DNA of 64,000 nucleotides from Guadua angustifolia (taxonomy: Eukaryota > Streptophyta > Magnoliopsida > Poales > Poaceae): assembly GCA_036346375.1 (NCBI GenBank), contig CM070502.1:73920224-73984223 (forward strand). The letters are read 5' to 3'. The notes beneath the pieces are model-generated. The model did no database searches and had not been told where the DNA came from. It saw only the letters and a list, made by a program, of their open reading frames with translations. A program made the position numbers and the translations under genes. Shown piece by piece: positions 23,604 to 34,629 of the stretch. The stretch's first letter is position 1. Each line of letters starts with the position of its first letter.

Positions 23604-23633
23604 GCCGTAGCGTTAGCACGGGCATTATACTAG
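23604..23633 (+). other. Helitron 3' terminal hairpin and CTAG end
   Basis: GCCGT..ACGGGC around the loop AGCGTTAGC forms a short imperfect stem. After the 6-nt spacer ATTATA comes the terminal CTAG. This is the canonical 3' termination signal of plant Helitrons and is almost word-for-word the common grass form. Confidence 0.9.
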
Positions 23634-23904
23634 TGTAATATATGGATTGAGAAACATGATGCACATTTTGTGGTTAATATAATGGAAACATTCATACTTT
23701 AACCTGAATCCTAAGTATGCAATAAGATAATAGAAATGAATACAAGTGTATACCTTGGGTTTTCCATTTTTGATCCAAATTTGAGATTAATAAGAATTTA
23801 GCTCAATAAACATGTTAGTCTCATAATGATTAGATTTGTCATTAAACAATAATTAAACATTAATATTAAATCAATCGTCAAAACCAATGGAGCTTGAACT
23901 TACA
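23634..23904 (-). mobile_element. Outer LTR (minus orientation), 5' terminal part
   Basis: This continues the LTR interrupted at 15550. The blocks AACATGATGCAC, GTGGTTAATATAATGG, CATACTTTAACCTGA, ACCTTGGGTTTTCC and ACATGTTAGTCTC match the reverse complement of the first ~400 bp of the inner solo LTR. It ends in TTGAACTTACA, the exact inverse of the TGTAAGTTCAA start. The 71-bp repeat present in the inner LTR is missing here. Confidence 0.88.
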
Positions 23905-24529
23905 CTCTTCGGCACCATCGACCTCGTCTTCCTCGACGCACCTCCGCGTCTTCTGGATCGCGTCTTTTGGATCGCCATCGCCCTCGGCGCCGCGTTCTTC
24001 TCCGCTTCGGCGGTGGTCCGCTGCACCAGCGGTTCGCTGCTTTTCCTAGATGACCTTCTCACCTTTGCCGACCTACTCGTCTCCATGCCTCTAGCGTATC
24101 TAGCTATCACTGACTTCATCGGCCATGATGCCGGAGTCCATGAAGGTGAACCAGAAAACACTAGCGCCGAGGCGCCCGCCGCCACGTCTTGCCTCGCGTC
24201 GTTCCTCTCTCGCGACGTTAATTTGGATCAACCGTTTATCTCCAAGGGTATACCAATAACTCTCACCGCGACGCGATGTCCCACGATGTCGTCGCCGGCA
24301 ACCGCAAATCTTAGCGTCGTGCGCTTTGTTCACGTCAATGGCCGACGCTAGGTCACGGCACCGTGGCGTCACGCTCTCACTGTCCTTCTAACCGCAGTTA
24401 CTATTGACTGCGGTGCTCGGCCTCCTGTGCCTCGCGGCCATGTACGTCGGTCCGTCACTTATTGATCAGTTCATCGAGTTCATTCACCGCAGCGGCACGA
24501 CATGGGAGATCTTGAATGAATTATCTTGA
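23905..24529 (+). pseudogene. Membrane-protein-like gene fragment with frameshift
   Basis: Directly after the LTR end, a GC-rich frame is open to a TAG at 24349-24351. It contains two hydrophobic stretches (VFWIAIALGAAFFSASAVV and LLVSMPLAYLAI). In another frame, 24398-24529 reads LLTAVLGLLCLAAMYVGPSL and ends in a stop after EILNELS. Together this suggests a plant membrane protein broken by a frameshift or a missed intron. The nearest ATG (23887) lies inside the LTR, so the native 5' end is gone. I do not recognise the family. Confidence 0.4.
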
Positions 24530-25861
24530 TTGATTTTGTGAAAACTGTACATCATATATAGAGTACAAAAGGAATGATTGATCGGCTATTAATTACCAGT
24601 AATAATCAAGGATTTTACTATAATAATCAGCCATATTTAGAGAGATATGGTTGGTTGTAAATCAGGAAAGAATAATTAGCTATAATGACAGACCATTATT
24701 GGAGATATACCGGGGAGGGAGGCTAAGAAGAACGGACCGCTGCCACCAACTATAAATTTATATTAGTAGAGATAAATGGATTACTATGAAAAATATGTAA
24801 TGAATGGTCTAGATCTTGTTGATATTCGAATTTGAAAAATCCAAATATTCAAATCTAGTCTTGTATTTATCAGATATTGATTACTCTAAATTTACGCTAA
24901 ATCCAGATTCAATATCCGAATTCTATCTAGATCCGACTATGATCAAATTTCATTTCAAATCTGACCACAACTGGATTGAGCAGGAAATATTCTGCCAGTT
25001 TTCTCCCTAGAGTATGCGAGAATCATCTCCCAAACGATGGCCCCGTTCGTGACAGCTTTATACACAGCTTCTGCTTAAAAGAAAAACAGATTGTTTGCCG
25101 AACAAAAGATTCTAGACAACTTTTCTCACAATCAGAATCTGATTTGTACACAGAATCAGAAACTGTTACCCACCTTATTCTGCGGATTCTGACTCGGATT
25201 CTGCGAATTCCACCTCCCACGAGTCGTCGTATGTACAAAGGCTTCCACTGTCATACCTGGACCCCTCCACCACCCTCATCCGCTCATCTGTCACCGACAC
25301 CGATCAACAATCGGCCTGAATAATCGGGATTACGAGCGTCCAAATTCTCTAGTCGTGATTCTTGAGACAATTATTTCTCAGATAATATTCTGATCTAAAT
25401 TCACAATCAAAAACTGTCCGGAGATGGCTGAGCTTAAAAAAAAAAATGAGACACGATCCCCAAGGAGAGAAGAGGCCTGGCGCACTCAAGACTGCGTAGC
25501 ACCAACGCGACCCGCCTGGTGGCCCCACTTCACCTGCGTGGCTCCATTCAAGAGGCAAACGCCAAAGTCCACAGACGCACTGTCTTTCAGAAAAGATGGA
25601 TGCATTGTCTTTTTACCCCCACCATGCATTGTCTTTTTACCCCCACCCAACGGCCAACGCTGTCCGCTCAGCGGAGCCCGCGTGACCATGGCCGCCGTTG
25701 GGACCCACCCTTCAGCCACCAATAGCAGTTTGGCCGTTGCCTGCGAGCTACTGCAGACTGCAGTGATCTCACCAGAAGAAAAGGAGAGGATAACAATAAC
25801 ACTTAAAAAAAACGTTACATAAATATTAAAATATTAATAAATAATAGATGATGTTGATTTA
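24530..25861. other. Intergenic, no supported gene
   Basis: AT-rich DNA changes to mixed-composition DNA with short chance frames. A segment at 25075-25215 has repeated GAATCTGA/GATTCTG words suggesting a degenerate inverted repeat, possibly a MITE, but I could not define the ends. Confidence 0.5.
25601..25648 (+). repeat. 24-bp tandem repeat, two units
   Basis: TGCATTGTCTTTTTACCCCC followed by ACCA is directly repeated (25601-25624 and 25625-25648). Confidence 0.95.
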
Positions 25862-26050
25862 GGGTGTGTTTGGTAGCGCTCATTTCTATCGAATCCGTTA
25901 GATGCAGTGCAGTGAAATGTATTAAGAGTGTTTAGATGGATAATTTTTTTTAAATTTTAGATAAAAATATAAATTTAATTTACTTTATTTTAGTTTACAA
26001 ATTTCAGATCTCAGGTGAAACTGAGATCTGGAGCTCTACCAAACATGCCC
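25862..26050. mobile_element. Tourist-like MITE, copy 2 (best preserved)
   Basis: It starts GGGTGTGTTTGGTAG and ends CTACCAAACATGCCC, perfect or near-perfect inverted termini. Perfect TTA duplications lie at 25859-25861 and 26051-26053. The 189-bp length, terminal sequence and TTA target identify a PIF/Harbinger-derived Tourist-like MITE. Confidence 0.9.
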
Positions 26051-26724
26051 TTAGCTCTTCGTAAATATCGAAGCACTCCTTTTTTTTTTTTAAATCAATT
26101 GATGCGAATTTGCTTTCTTGTGCACGAATCCATTCGCTTTTTTTTTTGGAATGATTTTGGTTGACCAATTCGGTGAGGGACGAATATTGGAGTCGTGTGG
26201 TGTGCTCATCGTATGGAAATGGAATGGAATAAACAGGTTCCAAATGTATGTTTCGCCCGCCCTTTTTTCTAGTGATGTTTATAGCTTGCTGCCGCTCGGA
26301 TGGAGGGAAGCTACCTTCTCATCAAGGGAATTTATAAAAGATTTAAATTGTGGTTTGCAGTCTATCATAGTGAGAGATATAAAAAATTACCACGGCTATG
26401 GTAGACTATTACGGAAGCTATACTATACGTTGCGATTCTTGTAATATATATTTTTAATATTTAAAGTATGTGGTATTGATAGTTTATATATAATTAACTA
26501 TATTTAAATTTAGAGTAAATGTTATGATTGTCATATAGTAGCAGTACAATGTGTAACAAGGAAACAATATATATATAATTATGTAAAATTTGGAGATGGA
26601 TTTGGATTTTAAGTAATATTTATTATTCTAATGGCCAAATTAATTCGATTTAAGTATAAAAAATATTATCAACCAACAAGATCATGAACAAAACACAATT
26701 ACTGTTTACAAATATAAACATAAT

Positions 26725-26726
<2 letters not shown>

Positions 26727-26767
<41 letters not shown>
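26727..26767. repeat. (AT)n microsatellite
   Basis: About 20 uninterrupted AT dinucleotides end exactly where the LTR begins. The last bases double as the target site of that LTR. Confidence 0.98.
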
Positions 26768-26771
<4 letters not shown>

Positions 26772-27697
26772 GGCGTATTCCACCAGACAGGCTCGAGTCT
26801 ACAGACCGGGTTTGGTTCAGTAGGGGGTGTCTTTGCGGCTGGCAAACCCTAGCGAGTGAAAACCCTAATAACTCCCACGCGGAGGACTCTAAAGCCTATG
26901 AACTAAGATGACACAAAGATTTTTACCCAGGTTCAGGCTCCCTCCCCCAGGGTAATAGTCTTACATCCTGCTAGATCTTTTATAGAATGTTTGAAGCTAG
27001 TACAGAGCTCTCATGTTACAAGTTCTTCCTTAGGTTCTACTGTTGAACTCTCGATCGTTCGACCCCCTTTCCTATGCACCAGAGGGTCCTTATATAGCCC
27101 AGGCTAACGGGGGTAGGTAAAAGGGGGGTCATCATGCTGATCTTCATACATTTATTACTCCTTCTCGTGCTGTCCCGTTCCTCTAGCCCCATTAAATGCT
27201 GACGTATGGCCTCGCCTGGTCCACTCGGGATGTGACCCCTTTGCGATGGGTAGGTGAGAGGCGTCAGAGGAATGGGTTTGTAGCAGAAATCCTCACAGTC
27301 AAGGGACTTGACACAACAGGCCTGCCGTCTAGCATAGTACGATAGGGGAAGGAGACTTCGAGGCGAAGCCACCTTGCCTTCCTTGCGGCGAGGCGGCGAG
27401 CGTCCTCGCCACTGCTCGCCCAAATGCCACGTGGGTCGGCACACTGCGGCGTGGCGTGCTTCGCCCGCTGCGCCATACCACGTGGTTTGGCGCCAGCGGC
27501 GAGCGTCTCGCCCGCTGCTGCCGCCGAGCATACGTGGGCGGCACTGGCCGTGAGCGCTCGCTTCGCCCGCTTTGCCGAGCCGCTATGTGAAATTTGGCGC
27601 CGGCGAGCAGAGCGTCCTTGCCCACCTGCTCGCCCGAACGCCATGTGGGCCGCATTTGTGCGTCGGTGAGGGTACCACAGCGTAAATTACGCTGACA
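26768..27697 (-). mobile_element. Solo LTR, Gypsy-like, minus orientation
   Basis: Ends are TGTCGGCGTATT and AATTACGCTGACA (TG..CA with a longer inverted terminus TGTCrGCGTA). ATATA is duplicated at 26763-26767 and 27698-27702. Read on the minus strand, it has a TATA box (GGGCTATATAAGG) near 27096, consistent with an LTR promoter in that orientation. The minus-strand 5' half is very GC-rich, with repeated GGCGAGC/CGCCCGCTG modules. No internal retroelement domain adjoins it, so it is a 930-bp solo LTR. Superfamily is by style only. Confidence 0.88.
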
Positions 27698-27702
27698 ATA
27701 TA

Positions 27703-29992
27703 GCATGACAAAGTTATCATAGCTATAAAAATAATGAAAATAGTGGTCAATATAATAGCTATAATAGTTGTAGTTGTATTCGTGGAATTTTATTCAAGCG
27801 CGCAATATTTCATGTCAAAAAAAACCTATGGTGTAGTGAGGTTTTATGTCTGAAATATCTATCATAAGCTATTTAAATCAATGGAATCCAGTGCTCAGGG
27901 AATAAATTTGGATCTATCGCAATTCATATCGCAATAAAGTAGTACTAGCCAAGGTAGCGCGCTACGCTGCGCCAAACGGATTTTGACAAAACAAAAGCAT
28001 TTGACTAAATGTGTCAATAAGGACTCCGCATCAGAGACGAATATACATAAACAATTTTGAAACCAAAAAGGAAATGCGCAGGTTCTTACTATCTGAAAGT
28101 AAATGAGAATATGGCAATTTCCTCTGGGAATCTTTTTTTTTTGCCAACTGTTCTATAGAAGGCAAATATTAGAAGGAAGCCTCCCAAAATAATTACTATC
28201 TAAAAGCTGATAATGTGTATAGTTTGTTTGAAACAATCTAAATTAATTTATAAAAGGAACATATAGGAAGGTTTACTCTCATTTTCACAACCATATGATC
28301 TAAAGGGTCAAAACAAAACAATCGTTACCAGATAATACTGTAGAAGTTACGAACAACTCCATGTTTTTTAGCAACGGGATACGATTAGCTATGAGCAGAA
28401 CCAGGAGACAGAGGTATTACCTTAGTTCAGCTATGTTAAGTACAGTAAGTAAAAATATCTGCATTTATATTAAATGTGGCTGCAACTACCAAACTATAGT
28501 GAAATGATTAAATTACATCCTAAATTTGATTAAAACAGTAGCTCGAGGCGAGAATATCAACTGCAAAAGCAAAGGAACCAGAACTCGCTGAGATCAAGTG
28601 AGGGTAGCAAAGAAATACTTGAAGAAGTCGTGATACTACTTTCAAGAGCAAAATAAACCAGTCAAAACTTGTGAACAACAAGAAAAATATAGCGCAAAGA
28701 TCCCTCAAGATCGAATAGAATGGGAGAAACCGATCGGGAACACATGTAATTGGTCAAGTTTCCATACTGCAATACAAAGAGCTATTGTAGCATAGCACCC
28801 TGATCATTGACGAACAATCATTGCTCTAACTAAAAGGAAGGGTAACTCAGGAAAACACAGAGATGAATACCAGACAAACCTGAATAAAACGTAAGAATGA
28901 AAGCCTTTGCTCCCAGTGTACTATGGTATGACATCTTCTCTGGGCATAATAAGACCTCTACAAAGGCATGTAACCAAATAGAGGGCTATCAAAAGAACAG
29001 CCTTCCAAGCATAAATATTGTTAAATTTATCGCTAGAGGCATTACAAATTTGTGGTGCCAGAGAAATAATGGATAAAAATGTATCAGCAAATAATAACCT
29101 TTAGGAACTTTGATCCGCCCTCACGTCCTTACATAGATGATCAGGCTGAGGCATTTCAATGAAGGCAGGTAGGCAACTCTGGTAAAAAGAAGAACTGTCA
29201 AACAGCTATATTATTCCACCCGAGTGCTTTTATAAAACAAAAAATTACCATAGGTGATAAAGTGCTTCAGTACTGTTTGCTATACAGCAACGGTGAATTC
29301 AACAATTCTACGCTGCTCTGTCCTATATATCAAAGCATCATTTATTCTTCAGTTTCGATATAGAGTAAAGGAAGTAGAATGGTATTCAGCTTAAAAAACA
29401 TGAATCAATCTGATTATTTCTAGATAAAGAATGAAGAGTAAACAAATTAGGCAAGGTGAAATATTCGAATTAACGCAACTAAACTTTGATTTCAACCATG
29501 GATCTACCAACTGAATTAGGCCTTGGCCTATACCATATGGAAAACAACATTTGAGTTACATAGTACCCATTGAACTTTTCAGTGCATATATCAACAGGTA
29601 ACCGCCGCTGACAAACTAAAAACAGATCAATCTCACAGTATTTTCAACTCTGATACAGAGAAATGAAAACCATGATAGAATCCATGTAGATTTACCAAGA
29701 CTAACAAAACATACTATGTTACTGACAAGTCATAGCTCAGCGGAAATGGCTAATGTATCATAATCTCCCCCATCACAAAAGAATGCAGTTAGGTTTGGTT
29801 CATAATCTTTAAGTACCTATCATAGCACTGGAGCAGAATACATTATCAGTGGATCCCTCATTTACTATAACAATCTGATAAGCGTAATAATGTTGGACCA
29901 TATAATGGTTGTTACACATTCACACATGATGTTTAAAAACTTAACAGCACATTTTGCAGTACTATTTTACTAAGATAGAACATCTGAGTGAT
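27703..29992. other. AT-rich intergenic DNA, no supported gene
   Basis: About 2.3 kb without a convincing exon, RNA gene or bounded repeat. It could be intron or downstream sequence of a minus-strand transcript beginning in the duplicated region, but I see no coding support. Confidence 0.5.
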
Positions 29993-31120
29993 ACTTTTGC
30001 AGTTTTACGGAGCCATTTTTTCTTATATGAAACAAAAGTTATTGAAATATAAACCGAAAAGATATCTTAAACATGTGTAATGCTCCTAAGTCATGCTCCA
30101 AATAGGTATTGTCTGTCTTAACCTATGATGGAAGGAAATGTTCATATCGAAGCGGGGTTATAGAATGAGAAACCCTACCTTCAAAATAAAGAATTAGCGA
30201 CAACTTCTATTTTTACACTTTCGGTCTTGCAATCTGTTGGCTTTAACTTTCGTTAACCTCTCAACCTCAACTCCATCTACATGAGGAATCAAAAGCGTGA
30301 AATAGTTAAAATGATTAAGGTAAGCGCTCCATCTACGCATGAGGAAGCAAAACTTGAAATAGTTAAAATGATTAAGGTAGCGATGAACAATGTAGTAAAG
30401 AATAGAACAAAGACAAACCGATAAAACCTTCTCGATTCTTTCTTGAGAAACAACGCCGAGGATCGATTCCCTCTTACGGTGATATGAGAGCGCTTATTAC
30501 TTTGCTAAATTGTCTCCCCTTCTTGAAGAGCTCATTAATTTCCATAATTGACATAAGGATTCCAATGTCTCTCTCATTTGTAAGGAAATGATGGTTTGAA
30601 AAATTGTTGATCTTGAAGCGATATACTAACTAAAAGCGAGAAGAAAAAAGCTGAAAGGACTTTATCGATTCTAGATTTTCTTTACGCCTTTAGCTTTGAT
30701 ATTGCATCAATCCTTGCTCCAAAACGAAAGAGCCAATTTCAGCATAAGCATCCCCAATCTCGCTCCAATCCTTGCTCCAAAACCGAAGAGCCTCACATGT
30801 TGTTGGAATCCGTCCTCACAAGGAGCAAAGCACACGGCCGGACCATCCAAGAAACTCACCCATCAACGAACCACACACCGCTCTCCAATGGTCATACTAC
30901 GGTCGGCCGGAGAGCATCAAGCAACAAGATCGGAGGAAAAGGGAGAGAGGGTGCGAGCATCTCACTCTCGAAATTTGGCGAGCGAGCAGCAGCTCATATC
31001 GAAAGTAGAGCGGCGTCGATGTCTTGGGGACCCGCCCGTGATGCCTTCACACTCAGCGGCCGAGACCACCGCGAGCCCGCTGTCTAGTTGTCGTGCCATC
31101 TTCCGCTCCGCCTCCGCTCG

Positions 31121-31345
31121 CTAACAAAGAGACTTCGGTTGGACCCTCGTAAATCGTTTATTAAGGGCTTTGTCTTTTCGCGGATCTAGGCCATCCTCAG
31201 CCGGTGGAGTCTTGTGACAGGGAGATCGAGAAGGAAAACGAGGAGGCGCCAAGGAGGAGAGAGGCGGCGGCGATTGCGGTGATGCCGGGTGAAGGGGCGG
31301 GAGGAATGGTGCGTAGCCTCGAGGCTCCATGAGCCCCAAATCCAT
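31121..31345 (-). other. GC-rich first-exon-like block, unit A
   Basis: On the minus strand an ATG at 31343-31345 opens MDLGLMEPRGYAPF and runs to a stop at 31121. It corresponds to 34630-34881 in unit B but has drifted in frame through indels, so at least one copy is not conserved as protein. It may be a 5' exon or leader of an unrecognised minus-strand gene. Confidence 0.25.
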
Positions 31346-31778
31346 GACGATGTCACGGATCGTCATGCGGCCTTGACTGAAGCGGTGAAGGGGAGGCGGC
31401 GGAGGCGGGGAGGATCTGAAAGTGGCGGAGCTTCAGGAGGAGGGGACGGAGCGATCGAGATGGGCGAGCAGGCTGCAGCAGCTCAAACAGCGGAGGAAGC
31501 GATGGCGTTATCAGCCGTCGTTAAGCGCGGTAAACCCAGCAACAAACGAGACTGACAACGATCCGCGAATGGAAACGGAGGACCCAAATGTAAATCTGAA
31601 TTTTTGGAGGATATCTTTGCGAAATCGCTGACGTGGCACTTCTAAACGACCGGCAATCCTTAGCAGTATAATATATAGTATATATCATAAAGATCTCAAC
31701 ATCACTTACTATTGGTAACAAAATGGACACTGGTATTTTCATCATTTCTGTTATTTTGATAAAAGTAAGAGATAACTA

Positions 31779-32158
31779 AGGTCCTGTTTGGAAGCAATGT
31801 ATTTCAAAACTATGGTTTTGGTATACTATAGTTTGCAATTGTTTTGTCGTGAATACCATGGTTTTACCAAACTCCTTTAAAACCATGGTATTTCTTGGAA
31901 CTACCAACTGTTTGGATACAACATCACAAACCATAGTATTTGAGTGGGAATAGACAAGAAGCTAACCAAAATCATGAAAACTTTGGGTTGGAGTGGAGTT
32001 TCAAATACTCTAAAAATACCATAGTATCTACCAAACCATGGTTTTTAATCTGGTAACTTTTGGCATGATAACAAACACCTCATGGTATAAAATAACATGT
32101 TATTCTTAGAAAGCTATGGCATTCTTAAAATATGAAAATCATTCTTCCGAAACAGACC
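31779..32158. mobile_element. Tourist-like MITE in duplication unit A
   Basis: The left end is AGGTCCTGTTTGGAAGCAATG and the right end is a decayed CTTCCGAAACAGACC. CTA trinucleotides flank both ends. The same element occupies 35339-35721 in unit B, so it was inserted before the duplication. The right terminus here is more mutated than in B. The interior has many ATGGTTTT/AAACCATGG palindromic words. Confidence 0.75.
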
Positions 32159-32945
32159 CTACACTATGATCCTAGCCTCCTAGGAGCAAAAAAGAACAAA
32201 GATGCGCAAGCGACAGGATGACGATGGCAGTAATAAGCGCAGCCGTGTATCACATATCTCAACAAAAGTACTCTTGTCCTTTTTCCAATAAAATAACCAG
32301 GGCATTTGGCATTCGGATAAGTACTACTACTAAGTGAGAGAAAGCCAAGATTGCCAACACACGGAGTCACAGACTCGTCCCCGGTATGAAGTCGTAATAA
32401 TCGGATTACTACAGTGATCTTGATTTGGCCTCTTCTTCTGCGTCGCATCACATCACGAAGGTTCTTGTACCCTCGTCCCTCGGGCAGAGGCAGAGTAAAC
32501 AACAGTTCAAGTGTACCAAAATCACAAAACAGGTATGAAATTCTACGCATTCCAAGACCCCAAATGCAACCGCATCAAACGAACGGTGACAAAATCGTCA
32601 AGCGATGAACAAAGTTGAATTCCTTTATTGACCAAAAGTGCTCGAAGAAACAAGATAATGCTACAATCCGAAGAACAGGAGGGGCAAGATCCAGAAATTC
32701 CTAGACACCAAAGCGAAGTTTACAAAGCAGCAGTAAACATGTTAGAAGGTTGGCAGAGATACCGCAACCCTCGGACCACCTAAAACCCTCCGAAAGTAAG
32801 GAGGTATAGACTTAAAGAGAGCTCGTCGGAGTAGGAGAGGAGACTCGGACTCACACCACTATCTTCTTATTTTACTGCTAGAACGAGAGGACTAGGACTC
32901 GATGACGGCGACGACTGATGGGATCGAGGAAAGGGGCCGATGGAT

Positions 32946-33474
32946 CTAGGAGAGCTGGCCGCAGTCGGCGATGACGACGGGCTTCGCGGTGGAGCCGTTG
33001 GGGGAGCCGACCTTCTCGATGGCCTGGACGACCTCGATGCCCTCGACGACCTTGCCGAAGACGACGTGCTTGCCGTCGAGCCAAGAGCAGGGCACGGTGC
33101 AGATGAAGAACTGGGAGCCGTTGGTGTTGGGCCCGGCGTTGGCCATGGAGAGGACGCCGACGCCCGTGTGCTTTAGGTTGAAGTTCTCGTCGGCGAACTT
33201 CTCGCCGTAGATGGATTCGCCGCCAGTGCCGTTGCCGCGGGTGAAGTCGCCGCCCTGGCACATGAAATTGGGGATCACGCGGTGGAAGGCGCTGCCCTTG
33301 TAGTGCAGCGGCTTGCCGCTCCGCCCCACGCCCTTCTCCCCGTGCACAGCGCGCGGAAGTTCTCCGCCGTGCGCGGCACGACGTTGGCGTACAGCTCCAT
33401 CACGATCCGCCCCGCCGGGCGTCGCCCACCATCATGTCGAAGAACACCTTCGGATTCGGGTTCCCCGCCGCCAT
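32946..33474 (-). pseudogene. CYP: Cyclophilin pseudogene (unit A)
   Basis: This is the same cyclophilin as 36511-37041 but with two single-base deletions relative to it. One is near 33420 (CCGGGCG versus CCGGAGCG) and one is in a C-run near 33340. From the start codon at 33472-33474 the frame reads only about 24 codons before a TGA. The downstream part, including FHRVIPNFMCQGGDF and SQFFICTVPCSWLDGKH, is intact in another frame. The sequence upstream of the ATG is the start of unit B rather than a promoter and leader, so the copy also lacks its 5' regulatory region. The 3' UTR with a minus-strand AATAAA near 32625 is retained. Confidence 0.9.
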
Positions 33475-34629
33475 CACTTTTGCGCTTTTACGGAGCCATT
33501 TTTTCTTATATGAAACAAAAGTTATTGAAATATAAACCGAAAAGATATCTTAAACATGTGTAATGCTCCTAAGTCATGCTCCAAATAGGTATTGTCTGTC
33601 TTAACCTATGATGGAAGGAAATGTTCATATCAGAAAGCAGGGTTATAGAATGAGGAAACCCTACCTTCAAAATAAAGAATTAGCAGCAACTTCTATTTTT
33701 ACACTTTCAGTCTTGCAATCTGTTGGCTTTAACTTTCGTTAACCTCTCAACCTCAACTCCATCTACATGAGGAATCAAAACGTGAAATAGTTAAAATGAT
33801 TAAGGTAAGCGCTCCATCTGCATGAGGAAGCAAAACGTGAAATAGTTAAAATGATTAAGGTAAGCAGTGAACAATGTAGTAAAGAATAGAACAAAGACAA
33901 ACTGATAAAACCTTCTCGATTCTTTACTGAGAAACAACGCCAGGGGATGCGATTCCCTCTTCTGGTGATATGAGAACGCTTATTACTTTGCTAAATTGTC
34001 TCCCCCTTCTTCAGAAGAGCTCATTAATTTCCATAATTGACATAAGGATTCCAATGTCTCTCTCATTTGTAAGGAAATGATGGTTTGAAAAATTGTTGAT
34101 GCAGAACTGATATACTAACTAAAAACTGAGAAGAAAAGAAGCCTGAAAGGACTTTATCGATTCTAGATTTTCTTTCTGCCTTTAGCTTTGATATTGCATC
34201 CAATCCTTGCTCCAAAACCAGAAAGAGCCAATTTCAACGCAAGCATCCCCAATCTCGCTCCAATCCTTGCTCCAAAACCAGAAAGAGCCTCACATGTTGT
34301 TGGAATCCGTCCTCACAAGGAGCAAAGCACACGGCCAGACCATCCAAGAAACTCACCCATCAACGAACCACACACCGCTCTCCAATGGTCATACTACGGT
34401 CGAACTGGAGAGCATCAAGCAACAAGATCGGAGGAAAAGGGGGAGAGAGGGGGTGCAGAGCATCTCACTCTCGGGCTGGCCGAGCTGGGCAACGGCTCAT
34501 ATCGGGGAAGTAGAGCAGCGTCGACGTGCCGGGGACCCGCCCGCTGATGCCTTCACACTCAAGCAGCGAGAGCCACCGCGCGGGCCCGCCGTCTAGCTGT
34601 CGTGCCATCTTCCGCTCCGCCTCCACTCG

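Larger units (their letters stand above)
15551..23633 (+). mobile_element. Helitron, 8083 bp, carrying captured gene fragments
   Basis: The 5' end is TCTATACCCC and the 3' end is GGGCATTATACTAG, preceded by a short GC-rich hairpin at 23604-23623. It sits between a host A (15550) and T (23634) with no target duplication. All of these are defining Helitron features. The host LTR reads continuously across the empty site, which fixes both ends to the base. Inside are splice-bounded fragments of a MAP3K, a CUE-domain protein and calreticulin, plus unidentified exon-like blocks, all on the same strand as the element. I see no Rep or helicase coding sequence, so it is non-autonomous. Confidence 0.92.
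29993..33475. repeat. Tandem duplication unit A (about 3.48 kb)
   Basis: The unit starts ACTTTTGCAGTTTTACGGAG, and the same sequence restarts as unit B at 33476 (ACTTTTGCGCTTTTACGGAG). In order, both contain an AT-rich block, a GC-rich first-exon-like block, a Tourist-like MITE, an unidentified transcribed-looking block and the cyclophilin. Unit A ends one base past the cyclophilin start codon. Compared with B it carries many small indels and substitutions in its first half, while 32160-33330 is almost identical to B. Confidence 0.95.

Noticed and set aside
26768..27697. Coding genes suggested by long frames in the GC-rich half
   Set aside because: Several overlapping frames in all directions within a bounded LTR; codon patterns reflect GC-rich repeats.
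32164..32550. 128-codon minus-strand open frame, repeated in part at 35894-36115
   Set aside because: Duplicated with the unit but split by a small indel in unit B; no domain or splice context. Treated as chance or cyclophilin 3' flank.
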